DNA from: Numida meleagris
Lineage: Eukaryota > Chordata > Aves > Galliformes > Numididae
Assembly: GCF_002078875.1 (NCBI RefSeq)
Contig: NC_034414.1
Coordinates: forward strand, 10,838,225 to 10,902,224
Direction: 5' to 3'
DNA length: 64,000 bases
The position numbers and the translations under genes were made by a program. Position 1 is the first letter of the stretch. The number at the start of each line of letters is the position of its first letter. Below are positions 34,266-48,314 of the stretch, in pieces. The notes below the pieces were generated by a model. That model ran no database searches and was not told the origin of the DNA. It saw nothing but the letters and a program-made list of their open reading frames with translations.

Positions 34266-36163
34266 GTCCTCGCACCCCTGACTTTCTGCTAGCAAAAGTT
34301 TAGTATGAAATTTTCCTCAGAAAGTAAATAATAGGGAGATTCGCTTGTATTTATTCAAAGCTACTTGTTTTAATATAGAAAGTAAGGCAAAATCTACATA
34401 ATGTTATGGCTCATTCAGTCTCTAAATAGAGCTTTTCTTACTTGCGTTTCTTACACATTGATTTTTATTTTGTGTTAAGCACTTTAATACCAAGTTATCA
34501 AAAATGCAATCTAGTAACCTGAGACACATTACAACTTCAATACAGCACTGCCTCATTCTGTGCTAAACCACAGTTCTTTGATAAGAACCATGATAAAGAG
34601 CTGCATTGTACAAAACACAGTACAGCCAGCTGCAAATATTCCAGGGCTATCCAGTAGTAAATAGCATGAAATATAGAATGTGTGGAGGCTAATGCTCTCA
34701 TTCATTCCTGGATGTATTTTTTTAAAACTAGAAATTAGTTAAAGAAAAGCATGTAAAATCTGCCTACCATCAGCTGAAGGCATCAAGAAAGCTGAGCAAT
34801 TTCATCATTTATCTGCAAAACAGGAACACAGTGCAAATATAGATGTACATTCAGAGCTCCTGAACTAGATTTGAGAGTGAACCAAAGCTCTAGATTCTTT
34901 CTTTTCCATTATGCTTTGAGTTGGGCCTTGCTTTACTGGGTCAAATAATATTGAATTTACTTCCCTGAATGAGAAAGATTCATGCTCTTACTGTCGTGGA
35001 GGTGTTGGTTTGGTTTAAAAAAAAAAATAATCTTTAAAAGATGTGTATGCATACAGAAAATGAAGATGTTGGCTATTTGCAAGAGACCTGTGTACTGAAT
35101 GAGGTTGGTGTATGGCATGTCTCTACCCAGCTTGTTTGTTGATGAATGTGATGTGCATTCACTTTGCATGGAAATATGGCTGATGTGAGAGGCTTTGGAG
35201 AAAAACAGATAAACAAATGCGGTTACGTCAGGAAACCAGGCTTACTAGTCCATTTGCACGTCTATAAAGGAAGAGCACTTTTGGTGATCCTCTCTTAAGA
35301 GAGTGCTTCATAGGTATAATATTCTATTCTAAAATGTTACCTGTGACTAATGTGACAGTCATAAGAAAACTATCACTTGCTAGGCAAATCCTGAAATGGT
35401 GCCAGAGGCTTGCTGGCTTTGAGGCACGTTAGGAGTTATTCATAACTCAGTGTGGGTACCTACTAGCGCTGGAATGTGCAAAGTGATTTTTTGAAACCCA
35501 CACAGAATCTTCAGAAGACTGTCATATTTGATGTAGGTTTTTCATGCTATAGAGTCTATGCATAAGAAATCATAGCATGCATAAGTAGTGCCAAGGCTTG
35601 AAATTCCAGTCTTTTCCCAAGGAGACTGTTCTCAATTTTTAAAATTATTTTTTTGTCTTGCTGCAGCCAGGAGATGAGAGTATGAGGTATGATGCTCATT
35701 GTGTTTTTGACGTTGTGAAAATTACACTTGTTGCTGTAGTTCTAAGTGAATATCTGTGATGTTTAACTGTGGCAGTGGCATCAAAGCATTAAAATGTTTT
35801 CTGCAAAGGCACAGCTTGTCGTAAGGAAAGTTTAGACCCAGATAGGTTTAAGAGGCTTCTGTCTTCTTTTCCTGGAGCTGTTAACACAAGCTAGGCCTGA
35901 ATATGTCTCTGCTGAAAAACAGCATCTCCATTGAAGATCTGTGAAAGATATTGGTACTGCAACTGTTGCAAGGAATTTTGATGATTATTTTTTTTTCATG
36001 AACAGTGAGTAGCTAAGGAGCAGAAGGCAAAACTAGGGTTTGATCTCTTAATGAAGGATTATTATTTTTATCGTATATTCAAGTATTTGAGGCTCAAAAA
36101 ATGTTGATAACCATAAAAAAAAAAAATACAAAAGTAATAGAGTGAAAGGGATTGCAAAAATTT
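34266..36163. other. Unique non-coding DNA
   Basis: No gene or transposon recognised. A-rich runs lie near 35016 and 36116-36126. Confidence 0.5.
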
Positions 36164-36223
36164 GTGTTGGACTTTATGACCCTTGTGGGTCCCTTCCAAC
36201 TCAGGTATTCTATGATTCTATGA
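36164..36223 (+). mobile_element. CR1 LINE, extreme 3' end only
   Basis: About 60 bp on the + strand: GTTGGACTTTATGACCCTTG and GGGTCCCTTCCAACTCAGGT lead into the tail ATTCTATGATTCTATGA. A severely 5'-truncated CR1 insertion, the most common CR1 form. Confidence 0.9.
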
Positions 36224-37430
36224 ATGTGGCCAAAGGTTTATAGTGCCTCTAGGTGAGAACCTATGCATCAGAGTATGCTGCTATACAGTGTAATGTATCA
36301 TGATATTGTCATACCTGTCTGAGTTCAAGAAAGAACTTCCCTTTATTGGCTGATGACAGATCAATATCTTTTACTGAAAAAGGATGGATGAAGATCTCTG
36401 ATGTGCTGTAAGCCTGGTGTAGAAATCTTGACAGAGAAAAGCTGACAAAGAGCGTGATGTCAAATGAGCCAGTGTTGCTACTGTAGAGCCTTGGACTACT
36501 TGTCAGTGAAATATATTTTTAACTAAATTCTTTGTGCTTTTCTCAAATAAAATTGAGGAAGTGACATTTATTCTGAAAAGGTTAAATTATTGAGTATGTT
36601 CTAAATCCAGAAGTTCCTTTGTTTTTTAAGTTCTAATGTCCTGAAGATGCCTGTAACATGATACTTTTCACAAGCCTCAGGTCAGTACATCTCTAGATAT
36701 TTCATTCTCTGGTGATAAAATAATCTCTTAATGAAAGCCTGAGTTTGTAGGGGACCTTGTCATAGAGTACTTCCGGCCCTTGATAACATTAATTAAATTA
36801 AGAATTTATCTGCCCTGCTCACTGCAGAGATGCAACCCACATGTTTGTTGTGCTTACTGTCAGTAAAAGGAGAGGTCAAACAGCGCTTTCTTCCTGTACT
36901 GTTTTGTGTCACTGCACAAGATATGCGCCAAAGAGTTTGGGATCTTGCATTCCTGCAGCAAGGAACTTCCCTGCTCTGTGACAGAAAGATTTGCATCTTT
37001 GCTTTTTCTTTTGCTTGTGGAAAGTCCATTGAACCAGCCCACATTAGGAAGTAAATAAATAGGGTTTTGACAGTATTTTCGCATCACACAGAAAATGAGG
37101 TGGAGATCAGGATAGGAGATCAGTGGGATAAATAACTTCCTTTCTGCAAATGGGTCAGTGTGTGGCTGTAGGCATGATGGAGCAATTTGAGCTGGCATCG
37201 ATGAAAGGTCAAATGCCTAGTTATCCTTTTACTTGCCTTGGTGCAGATCTGCTCTTTCTTGTTGTCTCTTTTTATTGCCATTACCTAGCGTACAGCAATA
37301 GCTGATGTATGGAAGGGTTCAACTGTCTTCCCTCTCCTTTTTTTATTTTTTCAAAATAAATTATGGTTGTGAGTTATAGAAGTTGCTCAGTATCAGTTCA
37401 GGCTAAATGACAGCTTTCATGGCCTTCTGA
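36224..37430. other. Unique non-coding DNA
   Basis: ORFs of 74-112 residues near 36793-37198 lie on both strands of the same sequence. None resembles a known protein. Confidence 0.45.
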
Positions 37431-37760
37431 AGTTGTTGCCTGCAATTTCTTGCCACAAGCACTGAGCTGAGCGCTCAGAGTGGCTGTGCTGTACCCATGG
37501 CATGGCTGCAACTCTTGCTCTGTGCAACTTGTTTCTGTAGATCAGGAGGGGAAAGGTGAGGGTATATCTTCTTGGGCTTTCTGCCCAGTGTGGCCAGAAG
37601 CTGTCTTTTCTGAAGTGTGGGAGCAGCCCAGGGTAGGCTGCTAGGCAGACCACTAGGCAGGCCTCAGCCTGGTCTGGCTTATTTCTGTGCCTCAGCAGAG
37701 CTGGAGAGCATTCAGCTGCCAGGCCCCTATCTGCAGCCCACTACCCCTTCAGTTTGAGTG
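37431..37760. other. GC-richer unique segment with a 12-bp palindrome
   Basis: Less AT-rich than the surroundings but CpG-poor. Perfect palindrome CTGAGCGCTCAG at 37467-37478. No gene recognised. Confidence 0.4.
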
Positions 37761-40015
37761 CCAATAGAGCTGTCTTGCTCTAATGGCTGTGAAAAGGTAG
37801 GACAAGGGGAACATGCTCTGTGGATCAATTCTGAACTGCTGAGTGAATGCTTTCAAAAGATAAAGACCAGTTTTCTTCACTGTTTCCTTTTTTATGTATT
37901 GGTTTTTTTTTTCCCCTTTGTGCTGTGTCTTCCAACCTCTTCAGCTTGAAAAGCACAGATGTCATTTCCAGACCTTCAGGGTCCTGAAATCAATAAATGG
38001 GGAAGACTCTCTGCTTTGCTTATGCTCAGCACAAAAGGACAAAAGCTGCCTTTTCTGGATGTAGCAAAAGGGAGAGCATAGATGGATTTTTGTTTTGTGT
38101 GAGCTCTAGTACAGAATTGGTCTCTTGGTGAGAAGATGGAATACAAGAGGAGGAATTGTTGAATAAAAAAACAGTAGTCAGCTGCAGTCAGTGAATGATA
38201 TTTTGGGTCTTCAAATCTGATGACCTGAATCTGAGGTCTGTACTGACTTCAGAGAGAGAGATGCTTGAGGACCAATGGCTAGGTGTCAGTTCTTAATTCT
38301 CCTTTTTTTTCTTTCTTTCTTTGTCTATCCTGCATGGAATAGTCCAAGTTTTTAATACATATACTCCCCATCTCCCACTGAGGAGGAGGGAGGTTTGGAA
38401 ACTCCTTACGTGGGTAATAAGACCAGTGGTTAGAGAAGACAGCTAGGGTGTTTCTGACTATCTGCTCAGCATATCTCTGGTGATACAAAGCAGCAGTCAG
38501 TGGCATGCTCTCTCTCCCTTCTAGCACAGAAGGACCTAACCTGCAGGAGCAAAGGGCTTGCTGTTTGCCTTCATAAACACAGGACCACCCCACTGCTGTG
38601 ATTTTTCCAGAGCTCTGGTGCAGGGTGCAGCAGACTGCAACCCAGAGGGGTGCTTGTTGCTATGTGCAATCCACATGACTGATTCGAGGTGGGTATCAGG
38701 CTAGAAGCCCTCCAGAACTTGGTAGGAATGAGAAACTCCTGGAAAGAGAATTCACTCATGTGGGAATCATCCTAAAAAGGAAGATAAAGAATTGTAGAAA
38801 ATGAGGTGGATCCCTAGTGAGATAGCGTATGGTAAAGAGGAAGGTAGGCAGTACAGAGAGTGAGCAGAAAAGTAGTGCATGGGAAGTGATAAATGTGAAA
38901 AAAGAACAACGACAAAAAAAAGCAACTTGCTTGGTTGTAATGGGCTGTGAAATTCAGAAGGGGAAGAAAAGGAAAGCTAGTTTCAAAATGCAAACTTCAC
39001 ATTTGATTAATCAGGTAGAGCTGGCAGATGAATTCATTTCTCACAAGTAACCAGCTCACAGGTTGAACTGCAGCTCATCCCTTGTCTCAGCTGGTGAGAG
39101 TTACACCCCTTTACAAAATAGACATGTATTGCATGTAGTAACCTGTAAAATAAGAACATCCTTAAATAGGATGCAGGGAAAGGATTTGGCTCCGCAAGAG
39201 TATTCTCCTTTAATGAAAGTTTTGTACTAGTCTTTCCAAAAGAGATGGAGGGAGGCCTTGGAGCAATTGCATAATTTTAAATATTAAGGGTGTAAATTTG
39301 ATAAAGCCTCAAACCATGCAGAAGGCTTAATTTTTCCACATTTACAAATGGATTGTGCATTGGCTTATGAAGTTCAATTTTGTTTCTGATTTCCTAAAAT
39401 TGAGTTTACTTTCTGATATGTCTTTTGACTTCCTACCATTAAGCTTTCTGCATTATAAGCAGGAAATGCAATAAAGAGATAAAGTGAAGCATCCTGCTTC
39501 ATGTGCTTCTTTGAAGCCTTGACCATGCATGAACATCCTTGTTTCTTTGCAATGATTTTTCAGTGGTTACTTAGAGAGAAAGATGTGTAATCATTCACTG
39601 GTAATTTTAACTGAGAGAATTTCTCAAGATGAGAGATGGTGTGAGTCTGACACTTACGGCAGAAATTTGTTCACAAACCTCAGCATTGGGCCAGAATTGC
39701 TACTTAGATGTAAGAATTGCTGGTATGTAGCATGCTGGAGGAAATAAATTGTGTGTATAATATAGTGTACTTTCTTTGACAGTTGCCAGAATTGGAGATA
39801 ACATTCCTACTTCTGCAACTCAACTGTGGTAGGAAATGTCCTGCAAAACCACTCTGAAAACTGACTTATCTATAAACAGCACTAATAGCTCCACAATATT
39901 TTTCTATGTCAGTGACTGTAATTGTTCTTCCTGACACAAAAGTGGTGTCTGTTTATGCTTATGTTGAGCTATTTGATAGCTCAGTTACTAGTAACAATTG
40001 TGAGTTTTATGTGTA
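37761..40015. other. Unique non-coding DNA
   Basis: No recognised elements. ORFs of 62-104 residues are unsupported. A-rich and purine-rich stretches lie near 38800-38990. Confidence 0.45.
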
Positions 40016-40200
40016 CGCACATTCAATTGAATGCTTGCATAAATTACTTGCATAATTTTACAAAATGGAATTGAATATTTTTTTTTCTCAAGTAGGTCAT
40101 TGTTAACTGGAGTTTACCAGTAATTGCTAAGAAAATTGTTCAATTGCTGTTGAGTTGTTAGTTTAATAGTTATTGCTAAGAAACTGTTAAACACATCATG
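40016..40200. promoter_or_regulatory. AT-rich block with internal motif repetition
   Basis: Perfect 14-bp palindrome CATTCAATTGAATG at 40020-40033. CTTGCATAA recurs at about 40035 and 40049. ATTGCTAAGAAA recurs at about 40124 and 40172. No ORF. Possible conserved element, untested. Confidence 0.2.
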
Positions 40201-42307
40201 TAGACAGGAAGGAAAGAAGAGATGAGGAAGAAATTGAACAAAAGAAGTGGACTATATAGGCAAAGGGAGGTGCAAGTTGTTGAACTCTGAAAACTCAAGA
40301 ACAAATGGTACGAAGTGATCTTGAGTAGTTCTAGGTTGAAAATTAGATTTAACTATCAGAGCAGTGAGAGACTACAATTGCCCTCCATGAGCTCTATGGA
40401 CAAAAGTTAACGTCTCCAAAATGGAGGCCTACCAGCTTGAGACAGGCCTGATATGAGATGTGCAACGGTGAGGCCAGAAGCTCATAGTCCAGCTAGTGTT
40501 CTCAAATTCTGTTTCTGCAGGAGTATTGTGTGTACAGTTATGCAGTGTATAGTTTGGAAATGAATGTAAAGTTACCATTAGATTAAATGCTATTAAACCT
40601 TAACATTGTGTATGCATAGTAGACAGTTAAGCCAGACTATACGTTGCATAAAACCAACTAGAAAAAATATACCAACCACCCCCCAAAAACCAACCCCAAA
40701 CATCCCCTGGCATGTTTATTTTCAAAAATATGCTATAAATAATAAATGTCACAGTAATCACTATGAGGCTAGAGCTCATCTTGCATTCAGAAAGTAGGAA
40801 TCTCCTTTACTAAGTACTTCTGTTTTTTTCTTATCAGCAGTTATTATTTTATATGCAGTCACATTATAACACTAGACAGTAAAAGTAGTAGTTAAGCAGA
40901 TGTGATTTATTTTTATAAAACCTTTTCATGTGAGACCCAGTCCTCACCTCTATTGAAAGCAGACAAAGTGATACAGGCAGAATTTGCGTTAAGGTTATTA
41001 CAGTTCAGCCTAGAAAGTTGCTAGCACTCCATTTTTAGTCTTTGTGTAGATCCACACATTAAAATTATACTTTTTTTAATAACAGAAGAGAGTTTGCTCA
41101 CGAGCTTATTGATTCATAAATCTGTGTGATCTTACCAGTATATTATGCACTGTAAATCAGGAAACTCATGAAAAATAAAAAGTAATGTTATCATATTAGA
41201 GAAGTTTGCTCTCTTTGGCAATACATGTATAATGCCAGTTCCAATAATCGACTAGACTTTTCCCTGTACTTTCAGAAGCCTGCAGGCTAAATGGAAGTGA
41301 ATGCCGTGGGCGTTATGGTCTTGATTATATGGTGTATCCATTTTCATATCCTGGATGTCTGACCATAGCCTCTGGGCATCTGTAACAGAGGAGCAGGTCT
41401 ACTAACTCATGCATTTGTTACTTGTATGTGTAGCTGCACATTATAATGGTTCAGAGCGCTTCTGCTGTTAAAATTGCTCTAAGAACTATTTTGAGTAAGT
41501 TGCCCTGAATGGTTAATTGTGTTCTGGCTATTAGGTTTCACAGGTACAGTTCGTCATTAGATCCCAGCTATTCTTTCCTGGGGTTGCCGTGCTTTCTGAG
41601 CTCTATTTTCATCCCTTTTTTTTGTGTCTGTTCTAATAATCAGAGTCCCCATGGGCACCAGGAAGCTTCCAGTAGCTTAAGTCACTAGGAACAATGTTTC
41701 AGTGTTAAATTTGTACAAGAAGTATGTGGGATATCATGCAGTAAACAACAAAAGGGTAAGAGAGGAGGAAGAGGTACACAATTTGTATTTTACTGTATCA
41801 GTTTTATGCAAAATGATGTCTTGATTTTCATTCTAAAGTCAATTTTTTATTGCTGTAGGGAGGAGAAGAAAAAAAGTAAAACTAAAAATGTTTTTCCAGT
41901 TCAGTGCACTTGTTCCTGTTTTTGTATTTTAGACATTTCAATTTACCCACATAAAAATATATTCATCCAAGTGCAAGAAGAGATGTTTTACTATGACTTT
42001 GCTGGAACTAGTAATTGATGTTGCTTCTTGGGGCGAACCAGATGGGTCTCAAACTCAGAATAAGCAAGCTGAGCTGTCATTGTGAAGATGGAAAAGCAAG
42101 CCATTGCAGAATATTATTCCTGTCTTCTGCTTCTTGTCACTGAAATAGTTCTAGCCCAGCTATTGACAGTCTCTCCAATATACGTATAGCAAACTCTTCT
42201 TTTGTGTCATGACTAGCTGAAGTTTTTGTTGAAGGTCCTGTTCTCAAAAGTCAGTGCCTTGATTCTGTACAAAAGTATATTTAAACAACTCTCTTTTTTT
42301 TTTTAAG
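40201..42307. other. Unique non-coding DNA
   Basis: Nothing recognised. Confidence 0.5.
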
Positions 42308-42440
42308 AGCCCATTCCAATCCTTGACCACCCTCTCCCTGTAAAAATTCTTCCTGATATCCAATCTAAAACTTCCATGATGCATCTTGAGACTGTTTCCT
42401 CACATCCTGTCACTTGTCCTCTGAGCAAAGAGACTTGGGC
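42308..42440 (-). mobile_element. Old CR1 LINE fragment, 3' UTR / ORF2-end region
   Basis: CATTCCAATCCTTGACCACC, CTCCCTGTAAAAATTCTTCC and CACATCCTGTCACTTGTCC match the CR1 segment just upstream of its 3' end (compare 60440-60540). Antisense, diverged, with no 3' tail. Confidence 0.75.
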
Positions 42441-44079
42441 TATTTGACCTGCCTGGCTTTCTTTATCTGGTTTGGTGTGCTGTCCTTCTGCCCAGAAGCA
42501 GGATATGTTATATCCATTTGCGCATATTGAAGGTGCAGTTCTCTTTCCTTCTGGCTGTTTGTTCAGTAACTTCCTCCACTTCTCAGTGGTAGTGTTGCAT
42601 TGTGTGTGCATCCACTGGTGACTTGATTCCTTTTAAAAAGACTGTCACCCTGAAATCTTGGCTCTTGACAGTCCTGGTGGCTATCATGCCACTCGCCTAG
42701 CCAGTTCAAGTAGAGAACCTGAATGCTTCAAAGAATGGGGCGTGAAGCATGCTTCTCTAGCCCTGGAGAAAATGATTAGCTGGTGATTCTCTGACATATC
42801 TTCCTGGTTTTGCTGCAAAAACGTGAAGATTTGAGATTCTTGGAAAATCATGGAAGACTGAGAATATGCTAATAAGACTAAGAGTAAGGGTGAGAGATGT
42901 AAACGCCCTATGAGAGTTCTGTGGCAGTATTTAAGATCTTCTACATGTGTATGGGAGAAGTTATGCTGGAGACAACATATACAAAGAAAAGACAGTCTTT
43001 GCATTGGAGGGTTCATGGTTTCTAAAGATAGGAAAAAAAAAAATCAGTACTTATCCCACTTTGCAGAAAAAAAAAAAGCAGGAAAGAGACAAACTGTAGC
43101 TTGAGGTTGCCCAGGAAGCATATGATAAAGCAGAAAACAGGGCTTGAAGCTTTTGTGTCTGAGTCAGCATTCTAAGCAAGGACCAGCTTTCAAGAGGCAC
43201 ACGTCCTAAATGCTCTGATATTAATAATGATTAACGTAATGGCTTGTAGCCTTATTTCAATATTACAGCATAGGGCTCACTCTCTTTATGTAAAAATGAC
43301 CTGGATTTCTATCAGCTGTAGTAAAACACTGTTGCAGTGAAGGGCTTGTGAAGAGGGGGAGGGAGTATGACTCTAAAAATAAGAAATATGTACAGTACAT
43401 AATCCTAACAATGTTATCTGAAAGACAGCAAAAATAGACTCAATTAGATATTGTCAGAGCTTTTTTCTCCGTGCAGCTGCCTAACTAAATATGACAATTT
43501 TTCAACAATATAAAAGTTCCAACACAATGCATGATACATTGTACTGAATTCATTAACGCTTTGCTACCTTAAACATCATTGTAAAGAGGGAAAATAATGT
43601 AAGGGAAGCTTGTCATTTTTTGTTGTTGCTCCTTTTGTTTCTGTGACATGTTTGGAATTGCGTGCCTGTGAGAGTTTTGTGATCTAAATTTAATGATCCT
43701 AAAAGGGATTTAGTAAGATATTGTTCTTTTCTCCTGCAGACATCCCTAGGCTGAGTGCTACATGAAAAGTGTGACTCAATTATACAAAAAAAAAAAAGTA
43801 ATTTATCTTTAAAAACATAGAGCTTTTTCATGCTCTATCCCCACGAGGATATGGCATTAGTGTAGAGCTTTGCTGCCTCTGCTTTGCAATAGTGTAATTC
43901 CTATAGAATGAGAATTTGCATATTTGGTACAGAAATCTATGTGCATGTAAGTACCTCCTCCCATGTTCTTGAATGAACATATCACGGTAGTTAATACGTT
44001 TGGCTTTGATTTGGCATAGAATTTATAGTTCTCTGCTTACCTGCAACAATGTCACTTTATAGGATTAATACAATGTACA
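42441..44079. other. Unique non-coding DNA
   Basis: No recognised element. A-runs lie near 43031-43040 and 43066-43078. Confidence 0.5.
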
Positions 44080-44130
44080 AGGACACTTTGCTGGCTTATG
44101 TTCAACCTGGTGTTCACCAGAACATCAGGC
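44080..44130 (-). mobile_element. Short CR1 LINE relic
   Basis: GACACTTTGCTGGCTTATGT followed by TCAACCTGGTGTTCACCAG matches the CR1 ORF2 segment seen at 60890-60940 (CACATTGCTGGCTTGTGTTC). Antisense. Boundaries are approximate and the flanks no longer align. Confidence 0.5.
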
Positions 44131-45580
44131 AATGCCCTCCACACCATTCCTCCCCAAAACAACAACAACAGGAAAAAAAAAAACAAAAACTGTAGGAGCA
44201 ACCCAAACACAGAAAGCCCTGCTTTGTATGTACTCTGGAATGATTCTGGAAGATATGACCTGCTCTGGCACCTAGACTGGCCTTGAGGAAGGACCAAAGA
44301 AGGATTTGATGTGTTTTTTTTTTTTTTTTAAAAAGATAGGGCTGAAGACTGGAAAAACATATTGGTTATTGGAAAGTGAAATTATACATCTTTTATTTCC
44401 TCTTTTGTCTCAATTTAGGGCATCATGTACTTCTGGTAAATTATCTGGAAGTATTGCATTCATGTTTTGGCAACGTGTGACCGGGTCTCTTCTGCTGCAC
44501 CCTTTTCCTTTAGCCCTTGGAATCAGGAATTGATCTATCCTGTGTGCATGAAAGCTGAGTGCAGTGTTCTGTGATTAGTTAAAGAAGATATGCTAGGGGG
44601 CAGTAATTACTTTGGGTGAGGCTAGACTATAGTCCTCTTTGTTCCTAACAAGGAATTCACAGCTGTGTAATCTGCTTTTCCTGTTGCTGTCTTCTATGGC
44701 ACCCATCAGATGTCATTCACTGCTTCCCAGGTCTCTGAAGGTCCAGGCGGGAAATAATAGAAATGTAGGAGATCAGCTCAACATGGAATTTGTGTTAGTG
44801 TGTGTATGTGTACACACACGTAGGATCTTGTATGTAGAAGGTATTTTCTCTGCTTCTCTTTTATAAAGTGGCCTGTAGAATACTGCTTCCTCTTTCACGT
44901 GCTACTTGCACCTTGTATGAAGGGAATAGAGGAAGACTAATAAAAATGACAGAGGAATGAATTTCCGTGGGAATCTAGTATTAAGAGTATTTACACTGAA
45001 GTGCTGATAAAATGCTGAACCTGATGAAGTCCTACTTTTCCCTCTTTAAAGACATTCCTCTCTATATAAAATTATAAAGTTATTTGTTAACTGCATATTA
45101 AAACTGAGAAAGAGACATTGGAGCAAAAGCACTTCAAAACTGTAAATTGCTGCTATGTAATTTTCACCAGTTATAAAGGTTTCTCCTTTAGTTATGGAAT
45201 CCCAAATTAAAGAAGTTTCTACCTGGTAAGATCTTGTTACTGGTCAAGCACTGAGGACATCAAGCCAACTGAAGAGAGAGTAGCTTACGCAATTTTTGTC
45301 AGAATATTCTTTGTTAAATTACATCTTTTGAGATGAAAGAACAAGATATTTATTAGGGAAACATTTAACGACAGATAAAATCATTGTTGCACTTGTACTT
45401 AGTGTACGTGAACTTCAAGAAGAATCTAGCCAACCGAAAAATCCCAAATAACTTCATGGAAGCTTTGCAGTGTTTTCAGTTGAATTTTTCAGCCCATACG
45501 GGTTTTTCCAGTTGTATTTATGGTCTGACAGGCACCGGTACAGATTGCTTTGTGTTTCTGCATCTGATTTTGTCAGTTTC
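44131..45580. other. Unique non-coding DNA
   Basis: A-rich run near 44171-44189 and T run 44311-44329. No gene recognised. Confidence 0.5.
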
Positions 45581-45640
45581 ATGGAATCATTGAGATTGGA
45601 ATAGACTTCTAAGATCTTCTGGTCCAGCCATCTAGGTTCT
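45581..45640 (-). mobile_element. CR1 LINE 3'-end relic
   Basis: ATGGAATCATTGAGATTGGA and AGACTTCTAAGATCTTCTGG match the reverse complement of the CR1 3' end (TGATTCT tail and TTGGAAAAGACCTCTAAGATC-type segment). Similarity may continue weakly to about 45740. Confidence 0.65.
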
Positions 45641-48310
45641 AAGAGCATTGCTGGAGTGGATGTCTCTTCCCCCATTGCTCTGGGACCATAGCATACCACT
45701 AAAACCTGCTTACATCCACTGAGTATCTTGTCTGGTGTGGCCACCTGTCTTTGGTAGCACTACTGGTAATTCTTTGGTAATGCTGAGGTGCACGCTAGTA
45801 GGGTTTGTGACAGCAATCTTCAGAGTGTAAACTAGCAGTGCAACTGAAAGTACCTGCTGCTAATTTATGTAAATTAAGTGTAGCCACTTCTAGTTCGGGA
45901 TTATGCTGTTTATTAATTCTTTATTTAAGGATAGAAAGCCTGATATCATAAAGGTCAGCAGAAATAAATAATCAGATTTGTTTACTTTATGAATTTTACT
46001 TTATGATCCAGTGGGAGCAAGGGGGCATGGGGCCACGTTTTTCTAAATCCTGCTAAGGTTACGTAAGGCTCTCTCTTCTGCTTTTCATAGCATTGCTATG
46101 GGCTTCTAAACAGCTGAAGGATTTCTGTTCCAGTGGGGTTTGGCTTTGGGTGGTGAATCGGTCCCTCATCTTAGTTACAAAAGTGTCCTTTTTTTAGAGC
46201 TCTTCAAGATCCTTTCAGATGAAAGATGCTAATAAATGTAAGATAATGGGTACATGCAAGATTGTCGTCATTAATAAATATTGATGGAAAAAAAAGGGGG
46301 GAAAAAAAAGCCCTCTGTGAACGATGTAAAATAACACCAATGAGTATTTAATCTGCTTTTTTAATTGAATTTTCAGCTTAAAGAGGGGAACTTTTCTTCT
46401 TGTTTGAAAATTGAAATAGAAAAATGAATATTGAAATGTATTGGCTTGGGATTTTCAACGCAGTTTAAATAACTAATTAAGAAAAAGTTGCAGGGAGGAA
46501 AAACATTAAAATATGCAATAATTTATTTTTAATAAGTGTAAAACAGATTATTTTAATTACCACATTTTTAAAAATACAGGGTGAATAAAATGTCTTAAAT
46601 TGTCATTCATAGAGATTTGGAATTGAAGTGTAGAGATTAAAGCTTTTTATCAGTAGATACAGACAAAAGACTTAATGAATAACGAACACAGAAATTAGCT
46701 GAAATGACAGAACCCCCTGTGCTACATACTTAATTCTTCTTTTCCCATGCTTATTGGCTTTTCTCATTACTTTGGTGTTGCTTCTTAGAATAAGCTGTTA
46801 GACAGGTGAGGTTTTGTGGTATCTTCTATATTAGGATTTCCTTTTTGTGAAGCTTTAAAACCGCTTTTAAATACACCTCATGGCATTTAGAATAACAGCT
46901 ACCTGGGGCAGTACACCAGCTTGAAGGTAAATTCTGGTTCATGCAACTTTTTTTACACTTGATTTCCAGTCAGCCAGGTTTCCACTGTAATCTTTGTAAG
47001 CAATGTTGCCAAAATCACCTAACGCCAGTCAAGCTTTGGCAAAGGCCGTGCATCCTGGCTGGAGTTAAATTTTTATATTGCTACATAAATTTTGGATCCG
47101 AGTGCTCCCAACTTGATCCTGCAACTTTTCCAGGGGGTTTTGAGGAGCCATCCTGCTGTCAGTTAGTCTATGTACTCAGTTGTCTGAACCACAGTGGCTC
47201 TTGGAGAGCTGTGCAGCATAGTGAGTATTTCTCCCCTTTGGTGTAACAAACGCAATGCAGAAATAGAGTACAACTGAGCAATACTTCCTGTGTTATGTTG
47301 AATGAAGGGGATAGCTTTCTTCTTCTGTATAAGCATGTGCTTTTTGATGCGTTGCTCAAAAATAAGAATGCATGTCATTTAGATATTCACTTCATGTTTA
47401 TCCAAAAGCAGAATCTGACCCCAAAGTGCTGTATTTGTCCTCGTTGTTAAAGGCTGTATGCTCACTGCATAAATGAATAATTGTCCTTTAGAGACCTGTG
47501 CTTTAGTTCAGTGTGTTAGGACTGCTGAGCCAACAAGCACAGAAAGAGCTGTACTTTGGCATCATCCCAGAAAGTTAGAGGTCGTGAGCCAGAAACCCCA
47601 GGAAAGCCTTTCGGCTTTCCCGTCAGCCCAGTGTGCTGGAGTTCAGAGCTGGTGATCTCACCTGGAACTACAGAGCAAGAGGACACAGAGCTGGCAGAGT
47701 GGGGGCAGCTGTTTCCAGAGGAAGATGTTTAAAAGAGCTTGAAGTCTTCCAACCAGCAGGCAAGTTGTCCCACTACGAAGCAGGAAAATAAGTCATCGTT
47801 TGCCTCTAGCTTTCATGAGAAATATTTGTTCTCCGCTTAGCTTGTTCTCTCTGATGCATCTGATTTTCCTGATTCTCTAAGGAGGAAACATTACACTGAG
47901 AAACCTCTGTCTGTGATAGAGAATAGTTCTGTTGGTCTCCCTCTCGTTTTAGTACTTCAGATCTCATTCAACGTGGGGCAAAAAGATCTGTGGGGTTACT
48001 GGCAGTTTTTCTAGTTCATAAGGAAACATTAAGGATGGGAGAATTTGGCCCAGAGGTAGCTGAAAGCATTCAGGCTCTGCCAGGATTTAATTCCTTGTGA
48101 ACTCTGAACTGGAATGGATACAACATACGTGCTACTGTTTCTCCATAATTTAGCATCCCCTTTTCCTGGCTTTTATTTTTTTTATTTTTCCATTGGTTTC
48201 TGTTAAACCCTGCTGAATGTTTTACCCTTTATAACTCAGATCTCTGCAAGGGAGAGACTCGCGCTATTTTTTACAAGCCTCTTAAGATTCCAGCTAAAAG
48301 GTACTGGAGA
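45641..48310. other. Unique non-coding DNA
   Basis: 46260-46320 has A- and G-runs. 46470-46620 is AT-rich with AACTAATTAAG and TTTTAATTACC cores and may be conserved. The 101-codon frame 46941-47246 is unassigned. No gene called. Confidence 0.45.
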
Positions 48311-48314
48311 TTTG

